Source of the DNA: Pontiellaceae bacterium B1224
GTDB taxonomy: Bacteria > Verrucomicrobiota > Kiritimatiellia > Kiritimatiellales > Pontiellaceae
Assembly (NCBI GenBank): GCA_029432815.1
Contig: JAROBA010000006.1
Coordinates: 88,822-152,821 of the forward strand
Length of the DNA: 64,000 nucleotides
Direction of reading: 5' to 3'
The notes under the pieces are model-generated. The model saw nothing but the letters and a program-made list of their open reading frames with translations. It did not search any database and was not told where the DNA came from. Position numbers and translations under genes: made by a program. Below are positions 46,514 through 57,429 of this stretch, piece after piece. The stretch's first letter is position 1, and each line of letters opens with the position of its first letter.

Positions 46514-47806
46514 TTAAGCGTTTTCACCCTGCTCATTACCGGCTTTTTTAAGCATAAACCATTTCATCGGCAGGCCGAGCGAGGCGGTAATCAGCCCGCG
46601 TCCAACGAAAAACATGCAGATGACACCTACAGTAAAAGAAGCCACAATCAGCTTGCCCAGACTGCGGAAACCGAAACCGTTAATGAAGCCGCCCGCAATG
46701 GATGAAATAATCAGGCCGCAGGTCAGTAACAGGTTTACCATGGTGTCGTAAACAAGGTGGCCCACCGTATAGGAAGAACTGTTTGCTTCAGCCGGGTTGA
46801 TTCCGAAAAGTCCGGAAACGAGGTTCAGCATTCCGAAGACTGCTGTAAGCAGCAGCAGCGTAATCATCACGTAGCCGCTGCTGAACAGGAAGGCAGCAAA
46901 TTTAGTGCGTTTCTGAATCGTACGCGAAAGAAACAGTTTTTTTCCATGGGCCATGAAAGCTCGCATCACGCCATAAGCCCAGCGCATTTGCTGGCGGAAA
47001 AGATCGCCCGGAGTGTAAGGCACTTCGCAGCGGATCCGCAGATCGCCCACATAGGCAATCCGTTTTCCCTGCGTGATCACCCGCAGCGAATAGTCCACAT
47101 CTTCGGTCAGCGCGCCGGCGGTCCAGCCGCCTTGCTCAACCAGATAGCTCTTTTTCACCAGCTCACCCGAACCGCAGAAGACACACTGGTTGGTGGCGGA
47201 TTTAAGGAACGGCAGAATAACCGAGTGGATAATGTTCACAATACCCGTACCCATCAGCGTGCTGTGGTTATCGTGTACATTAATAATACGCCACGCCGCC
47301 TGAGCGCCCGCCAGGGTCGGATCTTTAATCACCGGAACAACCAGACGCTTCAGAAAATCACGCTTCGGCAGAAAATCTGAATCGAGAATCAAAAGATAAT
47401 CGCCCGTCGACTTCGGCAGCATTACATTCAGATTGCCCGGCTTGAAACCGATGTTTTCGCCGCGCCGGCTGATTTCCAGCCGTGGGTTGGCCGCCGCAAA
47501 CTCATCAATCTTAGCCGAGACCTCCGGCTGATTGCTGTCATCGCCAATCATCACCTGAATTTTATCCTGCGGATAATCGAAGTCCAGACAACGTGCGGCG
47601 CAGTTGAGCGCCGCCAGTTCGTTGTACGTTGGAATCTGAACCGTAACGGTAGGGTAAAGCGATTCATCAGCAATAATGACCGGCTTGTTCCGAAGTCTGG
47701 AAAGTGCCAGAGCAACGGCGGTCACAACAAAGTAGCCCAGCGATAAAACAAAGGCACCCATTAGTGCTATTTCGAAAATGGTTTTAATGATTGTATGGAA
47801 GCCCAT
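46514..47806 (-). CDS. Processive family 2 glycosyltransferase
   Basis: A 430-residue membrane glycosyltransferase. One N-terminal helix, then a GT-A domain with IPTYNE, GDDSN, LDSDFLP, TEDVDYS and QQMRW, the D-D-D-QxxRW set of cellulose-, hyaluronan- and mannan-synthase-like enzymes, followed by four C-terminal helices. It polymerises and extrudes a polysaccharide; which one is not readable. No polysaccharide-operon partners lie beside it. GGGGGA lies upstream. Confidence 0.9.
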   Translation of the reverse strand: MGFHTIIKTIFEIALMGAFVLSLGYFVVTAVALALSRLRNKPVIIADESLYPTVTVQIPTYNELAALNCAARCLDFDYPQDKIQVMIGDDSNQPEVSAKIDEFAAANPRLEISRRGENIGFKPGNLNVMLPKSTGDYLLILDSDFLPKRDFLKRLVVPVIKDPTLAGAQAAWRIINVHDNHSTLMGTGIVNIIHSVILPFLKSATNQCVFCGSGELVKKSYLVEQGGWTAGALTEDVDYSLRVITQGKRIAYVGDLRIRCEVPYTPGDLFRQQMRWAYGVMRAFMAHGKKLFLSRTIQKRTKFAAFLFSSGYVMITLLLLTAVFGMLNLVSGLFGINPAEANSSSYTVGHLVYDTMVNLLLTCGLIISSIAGGFINGFGFRSLGKLIVASFTVGVICMFFVGRGLITASLGLPMKWFMLKKAGNEQGENA

Positions 47807-48001
47807 AAAATCCCCCGATTTTTTTATAAATCACGTACAGTCCGTGAATTGACCGCGTTGTTTATAGGGATTTTCCCCTGTTGGCAACCCCCTTGTGAAA
47901 TAATTTTCCATTATGACTTGTCAAGAAAATCCATATTTCCGAGATTCGGAAGTACTTTTATAATCTCAATATCCAATGTTTCTGTATGCGAAGAACGATC
48001 C
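47807..48001. other. Intergenic, no gene seen
   Basis: 195 AT-rich bases holding the glycosyltransferase promoter and the end of the alpha-2-macroglobulin transcript. No clear signal found. Confidence 0.4.
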
Positions 48002-51000
48002 CTATCGCGCGCTTTTCAAGCGACCCTCTTTACTGTTCGCTGCATTTTTCGGGGCATACATCAGCTCAATCGTTGCCGGCATAGCACAGACGCGCCCTGC
48101 ATGTTCCGCCCGAAGGCGGTAGCGGATGTTCGAAATCCCTTTTGGGAGCCGATTAATGTAGCAGGCGATCCGTTCATCGTGGATTTCCTGATAATGTCGG
48201 AGTCCGTCGTGGCGATACCCGCTCAGGGTTTCCACATTCTCAAAACCCGCCGGTTTAAAATCAGTGGCCAGCAGATATTCCAATTCCTGCAGGGCCTCGA
48301 AAGAAAGTTCCACCTCAATGGTTTCGCCGGCTTTCAGAGCATCCGACTCGCCGAGGCGCGTTCGCTCTCCGGTTTTTACATCGACCCGATAATAGGCTCG
48401 GGACACCCCAACCAGATCGGACCGTTCGGCTGCAATGGGGTTTTCCAAGGTTTGGAACTGCCACGCCACATCGAAAAAGGTCGGGTGTTCGCTGTCGGAT
48501 GTCAGCTCCAGCGTATTCATGCCCGGCTTCAACCCGAGTTCAACAGCCGCTCCATTGAGCAGGGCCGCCACCGATCCACCTCTTGCGGCGGTCGGGTTGT
48601 TGACGATAAATTCGCAAAGCGCCTCTACGCAGATCGCTGTGTCGCGCGTCGATTTCCAATGATCCCCATGCTGTCGGTTGATCAGTAGCCAGCGCGCGAC
48701 GCCCGCAGTTTTCGAGCTGTTGGGCTCCACCCGGTTGAGCAGTTTGAGATACCACGCCATAATTTCGATCTCGTCGTTCTGCCAAAGCCACCACTGGGCG
48801 CTCTTCACCCGCAACCAAACCGTTCCAAGGTTCGGATCTGTTTCCAGATATTGCTCGATATACGCCATCAGCTCGTCCCTAGGAGCCGTATCGCCGCGCA
48901 GTTCGAAGAAATAGGCCAGCAGGGTTTTGCCATAGAGCGAAAGTTCGCCGGTGTGTTTCATCAGAAAAGGGCCAATCGTCGGCATCAACTCACGCGAGAT
49001 CTTCAAAACACGTTCGTTCGTTAACCAGTTTTGCGGTCCTATTTCCTGTAAAACCACTGCGGTCAGCACATCCGTGTTCGTGAGCGGTTCATTCTCTTTT
49101 CGGCGCCACGGCGGTGCTGTGGCCGTTTTCAGCTGGAAGACTAGGTGTCGCATGCCTTGACCTCTATATTGGTTCAATTCGTCAAGTTTAGACGCGGCGG
49201 CCAGTCCACGGACAACCCATGCGGTGACGAGTGGGTCGGCGTTTCCCGAATTTACATCAAGATTCCACGACCAATCTTCATCCCATCTTTGAGCTTGCTC
49301 CAGCTGAGTCATTCCGACTTGGGCGCGCTTGATGATTTCATCGCGGTCAAATACAGCCTGACGTTCCGGCGGCATTGCGGCCGTAAGATCTTCCAATTCC
49401 AGACCGAGCGTTTCCAAGGTTTGGAGAACCATCACGGCAGGTAGGAATTTGTTGAGTGTCTGTTCGGTGCAGCCGTGCGGATATTCCGCGAGGAAGGGCA
49501 GGGCACCGGCGACTGTTTCGAGCATGTTCGGCGATGCATTCAGATCCAGCACCAGCGATTCGGGGTCCACCGCTTCCGGAATCTCAATTTCGATCTGGGC
49601 TGTTTGTTGATGTTCCGTCAGTATTCCACTGTCCCCGCCGCGCTTCAGTATACTGTGGGGGAGAACCGGTACCGATTTACTTTCGCCATCACCAATTCCC
49701 TGAGAGCTTGCCGTCACTTCAATGGGTTCCTCTCCGGGTTGCCGTGCGGTATAGGTCCAATAGAGCAGTTTTTCCGCTCCAGGTTCGAGCGCCTTAATGA
49801 CCGTGCTCAGCATGGATAGTGAGCTGCGGGCGACAACCATGAGGGTATTGGTAGTGTGGTTGCGGACCGAGGCTGAGATTTCCAGCTCGTCGCCCTCCAC
49901 CATAAACCGCGGCGTATTGAGTTGCACCACTAGATCCTTTGCGCACGTGAAGCTCGTTTCGCCGCTCGCGGCAAAGTTCGTGTGAACCGCCCAGGCCATC
50001 ACCTTCCACTCCGTCATCGTGTCTGGTATTGGAAATTCGACCGATGCCTCGCCGTTTTCATCCGTCTCCACAAATGCGTTCCAATAAGCGTGGTCCGCCA
50101 GATCCTCGCGGAGGTGAACCGTCTGATTTCCCGTCCCACGTTGCTTCATGGCTGAAATTAAATAGTTCTCAGAAGAAGGGCTATCTCCTCCAAAGGAGTC
50201 GCTGAGAGAATCAGCTTCGCCAAACAAGTCATCCACTCCGCCACCGCCGCCTCCCATCGTTTCTCTTTCGGCAAATTGATATCCAATGATATTGTTGAGT
50301 AATCCACCCCAAAGTGACATCACCCACTTCGGTGCAGTGGGTGCGATGCTTCCTGGCCAGGCATCGTCGAAATCGAGGCCATGAAAGTCATCGTCGATCC
50401 AGCTTGAGAAGAGCGTTTTGTAGATGGCCTGTGCGGACGACCGTCGAATAAGGCTATCAAGCATCTTGTTGTAGACGGTGATCGCGACTGCGCATGGTTC
50501 ACCTTCTCCCGCATTGTTCAATGCACGAAGTTCTACTTTCACGGTCGCACCCGGCTTATACGTTGGTTGATCGGTAGCAATCTCAACATGGCCCGCAATT
50601 TTTGAATTCTCCACGGCATGTATACTTCCGGCCTTTATATGGTATTTCCCATCAACCACCGTCATCACCGCGCATTGCCAAAGCCCCGCCGCGCCATTGA
50701 CCGGCAGTTCGATCTGCTTGCAGGTTTCATCCATCAAGATTACCCGAGGAATGGAGTAGGCTTTCCAGCTTGTGAGTCGGTCGAAGAAATAGACGTAGCG
50801 GCCTGGTTCGTCCACCTGCACGAGAATCGTCGCGGTTTCATTGGCATTATATATTCCTTTTTCCACCACGATGCGGATCGGATTTTCAGCGGTCAGCCCG
50901 TTATCGGCATCTCCCTGCACGAAAAATTGGAAGGGTTTGGATTCCGCGCCAGCAGCGTCGCGCGCCTTAACCTGATAAAGTCCGGGTGTCAGGTTTTTGA

Positions 51001-53896
51001 TTTCGCTTTCACTAAGAGGAAAAGCGTCAGTGCCTGCGATTCGATCGTAGTGGAGCGTTAGTGCATCTTCCTTTTCTGATGCCGTGTGAACAACAATCGT
51101 TTCGTTGGTTTCATAGAATGCCTTTTCGGCCCAACAGCAGATATTTTCCGTCTTTACGTTGTTTTCGAAATATTTCCCCGCATCGTAGCTTTTTTCTGCT
51201 GCATCGGTGACTACCGCATCGACGGAAAAAAAGCCCATCGAGCCCATCGCTTTATCACCGTTTTCAAATGAGGTTGGATCGATGATCGCCTTTCCCTGTG
51301 CATCGAGTATTTGATCCAGCTCGGCCTCTATGAGCGTATTAATTCGGGCAAAGGACTGTTCCTTTTCGGAAAACTGTTCCCCCTGCCACCAATAGCCTTT
51401 TCCCCACAGCCCATCGAAAGCAGCGGTCGGATACCATGGTTCGGGGGTGGTTTCGACGAATTCATTGAACTCAATCTCGGTGTAAACCTTACCGCCCGCG
51501 ACGGGTGCGCCATAGGCGTAGTTGGCGCTGATCTCTATTTTTCCATCGTCGAGTTGGTGGATCGCGACCTCGAATTCCGGCGCTCGGTATTTCTCAACCT
51601 GAAATTCGCCCCATGGATATCCTGACTCATCCTTGCGGTCTCGCTCGATATGATATCTACCCAGCGGGGCTTCCGCCGGGATTTCAAATGCTGCCTTCAT
51701 TGCTCCGAATAGGTTCGGATGCAGGATAGGTTCGCCCGAAATCGGTAGCTCAAAGTCACCGCCGAGAATACGAGGTTTCATGGAGTTGGTTTCCGCGACC
51801 TGCCACACCATAAAGTGGCCGGTATCGCCGGGGCGGTAGATCGGTCGATCAGTTGTGACGAACAGTTCCTTAAAGGTCTCGTATGGCGCGGCGTGGCGGC
51901 GGTCCCAACTATATGAATCCATCACTAGTGGGTAGCCGTCCAAATTCGCGAGCAGATGAATTGGAGCATCCGGCTGAGTGAGCAGACGTTCTTCCAAAAC
52001 GTAGCATCCGTTCGCATCGGTGGTTCCTTTGAACTGGTAGTCAACATCGTAGGGGTTCTCAACGATCTGTTCATTTTCATCGCGGTATGTTCCTCCGTGG
52101 ATTTGAATAATCGTGATCTTTTCGTTGGGACGCGGTTTTCCAGTGAGTGCATCGCAGAGAATGAAGAGTGTATGAGCGTTGGTGTGGACCTCGCTGGGGG
52201 TGGGCGCGAAATAGAGCATCGTATCGTAAATATTCAGCGTGGTTTCAACCGTGTTGCCGCCCGCCATATTCGCGCGGACGAGATAGTTTCCTGCGCCGAG
52301 TGCACCGAGAGTGATTTTAGTGGACGCAGTGCGATGATCGGAAAGCGGTGCCAGCGAGACGGTGCGGGACTGAACCTTTTCGAGTGTGTTCGGCTGGTCA
52401 AATCCTCCTATGTCCCGGAACCACTGCGAGTCACCTTTCAGAAGATCTAACTCGCTTTCCAGAACGGTTCCTTCTTCTAACCGTTTGAGAAGATTCCTTC
52501 CTGCGTCGATTCGGAACAACTCGATCTCGAGTTCCTTTCCGTTGCGGTAAGTGTATTCGATGGTTGCTTCTGCCCCCGCAGGCTGAGGCCTACAACGAGT
52601 GAATGTGCCTTGATTAGCACGAATTGTACGGACGGCGTGGGTATCGCCGGCACGGTCATATACCGAGGCCGCGCGTTCCAGTTGGTAACGCAGTTTGAAG
52701 ATTTCGCCGAGGGTTTGGCCGACAATCTCCGGACTTTCTTCCACTAAGGCGTTAAGCTCAGGAATGAAAAGATAGTCAGCCGGAAGGTTCTTAACCTGTT
52801 CTATTCCATGGTTGAAAACAAGATATTCATCGTCTGCGAGATGGTGCAATGTTTCTCTGTCCGCCTCGCTAAAGCGGCGCTCATTACCACCTATCATTAC
52901 CAAAATGGCTTTCGCGAGGGGGAGTTGCGCCTCTTTTGGTAGTGTAAGGCCCCCGATCATTATGTCGTAACGGCCCAGTAGCGACATCGCGAGCTCGCCG
53001 TCATTCTTAGCGAGTGCCGGGGAGGAGGGACGGGCGAAAAAAACAAGATCTGTGGGAAGCTCGCGTCCGAAGCCGTATCTAGCAGCATCTTCAACGTCTA
53101 AATCTGTGGTTTTGAGGGAGAGCAATTTCGGTTCAATTTCTCGTTCTTGCAGGAGAGTCAAAAGATAGTCGCGCGTCAGCGAGGCCATTTCGGAGTCGGT
53201 GGTATGCGCGGCCTCCGCAAGTGCATAAGCTTTTTCCATCAGCTTCAACCCGAGCCAACGGTTCCGTTCTATTTCGTTGCCGCTGACAATACGGCCATCG
53301 ACTTTTAACTCAAAAAAATAGTCTCCGAGGTTCGCGGCGTAAAAATATCCCATCGCAACCGCGCGAAGCATTTTCCAATCATTGGAAAAATCTGCAGCAA
53401 GGCTTTCCAGCCACGGATCAATCTCGTCTTCGAGATTCAGAGCTTCTTTGGCCTCGATTGCGGCGCCGATCCACGCAACATAGTGGTCGCCCGGTGAGTC
53501 TGGCTGGCGGCGCAGTCCGGCGTCCAGCTCATAAAAGTATGCGGCGTGATCCTTGAGCTCTTCCTGCTCTTCCAGATCGCGGGTGTAGCCGAGTTTGAGG
53601 GCTTTTTCATACCAGCGGGTTGCTTCATCCAAATCCTGTTCCACACCTTCACCTTTTTCGTAGCGGTAGACCAGCGAAACCACGGCGGGGCCATAGTCCT
53701 GGGCAGCGGCTTTCTGCAGCCATTGCACGGAAAGAACCGGATCTTTTTCCACGCCTTGTCCCTCGAGATAGCAGGTTCCCAGTTCGAACTGCGCCTCGGC
53801 ATCACCCGTTTCGGCCTGAGATTTTAACGCGTCAAAATCAGCATCGCTGAGTGCGGTGATGGCAACGAGTGATAAAAGCGTAATCAACCTGAACAT
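48002..53896 (-). CDS. Bacterial alpha-2-macroglobulin with N-terminal Sel1 repeats
   Basis: A 1,964-residue exported protein with a signal peptide (1-17). Two or three Sel1 repeats occupy about residues 25-110 (GDAEAQFELGTCYLEGQGVEKD). A long helical region and a series of MG beta domains follow (for example ELFVTTDRPIYRPGDTGHF near 690). The thioester motif YPHGCTEQ near 1475 starts the alpha-toroid. Such proteins trap attacking proteases in the periplasm. It is larger than the about 1,600-residue enteric form and lacks a visible lipobox or the usual penicillin-binding-protein neighbour. Two perfect palindromes (48443, 53373) are read FQTLE and SNDWK. Confidence 0.92.
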   Translation of the reverse strand: MFRLITLLSLVAITALSDADFDALKSQAETGDAEAQFELGTCYLEGQGVEKDPVLSVQWLQKAAAQDYGPAVVSLVYRYEKGEGVEQDLDEATRWYEKALKLGYTRDLEEQEELKDHAAYFYELDAGLRRQPDSPGDHYVAWIGAAIEAKEALNLEDEIDPWLESLAADFSNDWKMLRAVAMGYFYAANLGDYFFELKVDGRIVSGNEIERNRWLGLKLMEKAYALAEAAHTTDSEMASLTRDYLLTLLQEREIEPKLLSLKTTDLDVEDAARYGFGRELPTDLVFFARPSSPALAKNDGELAMSLLGRYDIMIGGLTLPKEAQLPLAKAILVMIGGNERRFSEADRETLHHLADDEYLVFNHGIEQVKNLPADYLFIPELNALVEESPEIVGQTLGEIFKLRYQLERAASVYDRAGDTHAVRTIRANQGTFTRCRPQPAGAEATIEYTYRNGKELEIELFRIDAGRNLLKRLEEGTVLESELDLLKGDSQWFRDIGGFDQPNTLEKVQSRTVSLAPLSDHRTASTKITLGALGAGNYLVRANMAGGNTVETTLNIYDTMLYFAPTPSEVHTNAHTLFILCDALTGKPRPNEKITIIQIHGGTYRDENEQIVENPYDVDYQFKGTTDANGCYVLEERLLTQPDAPIHLLANLDGYPLVMDSYSWDRRHAAPYETFKELFVTTDRPIYRPGDTGHFMVWQVAETNSMKPRILGGDFELPISGEPILHPNLFGAMKAAFEIPAEAPLGRYHIERDRKDESGYPWGEFQVEKYRAPEFEVAIHQLDDGKIEISANYAYGAPVAGGKVYTEIEFNEFVETTPEPWYPTAAFDGLWGKGYWWQGEQFSEKEQSFARINTLIEAELDQILDAQGKAIIDPTSFENGDKAMGSMGFFSVDAVVTDAAEKSYDAGKYFENNVKTENICCWAEKAFYETNETIVVHTASEKEDALTLHYDRIAGTDAFPLSESEIKNLTPGLYQVKARDAAGAESKPFQFFVQGDADNGLTAENPIRIVVEKGIYNANETATILVQVDEPGRYVYFFDRLTSWKAYSIPRVILMDETCKQIELPVNGAAGLWQCAVMTVVDGKYHIKAGSIHAVENSKIAGHVEIATDQPTYKPGATVKVELRALNNAGEGEPCAVAITVYNKMLDSLIRRSSAQAIYKTLFSSWIDDDFHGLDFDDAWPGSIAPTAPKWVMSLWGGLLNNIIGYQFAERETMGGGGGGVDDLFGEADSLSDSFGGDSPSSENYLISAMKQRGTGNQTVHLREDLADHAYWNAFVETDENGEASVEFPIPDTMTEWKVMAWAVHTNFAASGETSFTCAKDLVVQLNTPRFMVEGDELEISASVRNHTTNTLMVVARSSLSMLSTVIKALEPGAEKLLYWTYTARQPGEEPIEVTASSQGIGDGESKSVPVLPHSILKRGGDSGILTEHQQTAQIEIEIPEAVDPESLVLDLNASPNMLETVAGALPFLAEYPHGCTEQTLNKFLPAVMVLQTLETLGLELEDLTAAMPPERQAVFDRDEIIKRAQVGMTQLEQAQRWDEDWSWNLDVNSGNADPLVTAWVVRGLAAASKLDELNQYRGQGMRHLVFQLKTATAPPWRRKENEPLTNTDVLTAVVLQEIGPQNWLTNERVLKISRELMPTIGPFLMKHTGELSLYGKTLLAYFFELRGDTAPRDELMAYIEQYLETDPNLGTVWLRVKSAQWWLWQNDEIEIMAWYLKLLNRVEPNSSKTAGVARWLLINRQHGDHWKSTRDTAICVEALCEFIVNNPTAARGGSVAALLNGAAVELGLKPGMNTLELTSDSEHPTFFDVAWQFQTLENPIAAERSDLVGVSRAYYRVDVKTGERTRLGESDALKAGETIEVELSFEALQELEYLLATDFKPAGFENVETLSGYRHDGLRHYQEIHDERIACYINRLPKGISNIRYRLRAEHAGRVCAMPATIELMYAPKNAANSKEGRLKSAR

Positions 53897-53980
53897 ATTG
53901 AACCCCCTGAAAAGATCGTATGAATAACTTTATATCGTAAGGAATTTAATCGCGAATCCCAAATGAATACGGCGCAGGGC

Positions 53981-53995
53981 TTCCAATCCTTGGAA
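53981..53995. repeat. TTCCA-N5-TGGAA palindrome upstream of alpha-2-macroglobulin
   Basis: TTCCAATCCTTGGAA, about 85 bases before the gene start, adjoining the GC-rich repeat at 54000. Confidence 0.92.
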
Positions 53996-53999
53996 CTTT

Positions 54000-54060
54000 T
54001 GTGGAGCGGGCATTCCTGCCTGCTCATTCCGGAAGGGCAGACAGGAATGTCTGCCCCACA
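54000..54060. repeat. GC-rich three-way-junction repeat
   Basis: Closing stem TGTG/CACA; hairpin 1 GAGCGGGCA/TGCCTGCTC (54004-54025, one wobble, TTCC loop); hairpin 2 GGGCAGACA/TGTCTGCCC (54035-54056, GGAA loop). Only six bases separate it from the hppA stop, so it may also serve as a terminator. Confidence 0.8.
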
Positions 54061-54066
54061 GGAAAT

Positions 54067-56355
<2,289 letters not shown>

Positions 56356-56395
56356 AGTTAGTTTTCCTGATTAAGTTTTGCCGTTCAGTTATGGA

Positions 56396-57160
56396 TTAGA
56401 GCGAGGCGGAGCGCCACCACTGGTGATGATCCCGGTCGAGCGTTGCCTGATCCGGGAACGGGTAGTGCAGCAGTTTATTTCCGTCGCCGATAAAGTAGCC
56501 GTTTTTTATATGGTTCCAGCGGAACACCAACGGTCGGATTCGGTCGACCGTCTTGGTCGATTTATCGACCGCGTCCAGCTCCAGAAAACTTTCTTTAATA
56601 CGTTCCGGCAGGTTGTGAATGGCCGTCACAGACTCGGCAGTACGGTCGGTACCGATCAGGGCGGCCGGATCAAGATCTGCAAAACAGATTTTCGGTACGC
56701 AAAGCGGCGATCCGGGATTGGTCACAAATTTTGTAAAGGCTTCGGGATCGAGCTTGCTGGCAATGAGCGGATGAATTGGGCAGATTTCATCATAGAGATA
56801 ATGTTTTGCAGGCTGCTCGGCCGGGAGTTCGCCCTGCTCAAGCGCAAGCACCTGACCATCGCGGGTCGTGAGGTAGAGTTTTCCGAGGGCTTCCAGCGGG
56901 ATGTGTTCAAGCACGCGGTAGATACCTAAATAGAGTGAATGTTTCGGCGAGCCGTCGGCGTGGGCGACGCAGCGTTTCTTGACGATTTCCATGTTGAAGA
57001 AGTCGTTGCTGAAATTCGGGTCGACCTCAAAATACATTGCCGGGCTGCTCGACCGCTTGTGCGAGCCAACGGCCAGATAGCGGCCGAACTCCTTTGGTGA
57101 AAGCATGGAAGCAACCAGGGATTCGGGAATCATCGATAGATAGAGTCGTTCTTTCTTCAT
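56396..57160 (-). CDS. Pyrophosphatase-associated protein A, unknown family
   Basis: A 254-residue soluble protein without signal peptide or membrane segment. Shared blocks with the protein at 59495 define an unnamed family: R-L-Y near the start, AVGSHKRSSS, FEVDPNFSNDFFN, YRVLEHIPLEALGKLYLTT and KESFLELDAVDKSTKTVD. No catalytic motif recognised. AGGAAGG precedes the ATG. It sits immediately before hppA 1 on the same transcript. A regulatory or coupling role for the pump is inferred only from the repeated linkage. Confidence 0.75.
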   Translation of the reverse strand: MKKERLYLSMIPESLVASMLSPKEFGRYLAVGSHKRSSSPAMYFEVDPNFSNDFFNMEIVKKRCVAHADGSPKHSLYLGIYRVLEHIPLEALGKLYLTTRDGQVLALEQGELPAEQPAKHYLYDEICPIHPLIASKLDPEAFTKFVTNPGSPLCVPKICFADLDPAALIGTDRTAESVTAIHNLPERIKESFLELDAVDKSTKTVDRIRPLVFRWNHIKNGYFIGDGNKLLHYPFPDQATLDRDHHQWWRSASL

Positions 57161-57277
57161 AGCTGTACCTTCCTGATTGAATTAAATACCCTTATGAAAC
57201 GTGGGCATTTTTGCAAATAACGAATCATTTTACAAGCAACAGGTCATCGTGGATGCAAAAGATGAAATAGGGGATAC

Positions 57278-57305
57278 TTGACTTCGAATCCCGTTCTTTT
57301 ATCCT
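57278..57305 (+). promoter_or_regulatory. Possible promoter of hppA 2
   Basis: TTGACT (57278-57283), 16-base spacer, TATCCT (57300-57305), leaving a leader of about 120 nt before the start at 57430. The rest of the 269-bp divergent gap has no gene. Confidence 0.45.
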
Positions 57306-57429
57306 GTTCCAATTGGATTTTCTATACAGCCTGGCGTTGACGGAGAGTCAGACCGTTCTTTTTCCATTCCATATTTCCTCCGTCGATGTTCTTGTCGCCG
57401 TTTTACGGCGCAGCAAATAGGAGAGATAG

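Larger units (their letters stand above)
3364..53387. repeat. Intragenic TTCCA-N5-TGGAA palindromes (dispersed set)
   Basis: Copies inside genes start at 3364, 3472, 5570, 5886, 5934, 6520, 6711, 6991, 10816, 11711, 11739, 12019, 13204, 13700, 17942, 21048, 23012, 28701, 39097, 43885, 44189, 44263, 44740, 48443 and 53373; each is 15 bp. They are read as FQxLE, SNxW or PxxG according to phase. One-mismatch copies include 6254, 7910, 16803, 22930, 23481, 34764, 45246 and 49412. Confidence 0.93.

Noticed and set aside
57306..57429. Possible riboswitch in the hppA 2 leader.
   Set aside because: No known riboswitch core could be matched; only an ordinary leader can be supported.
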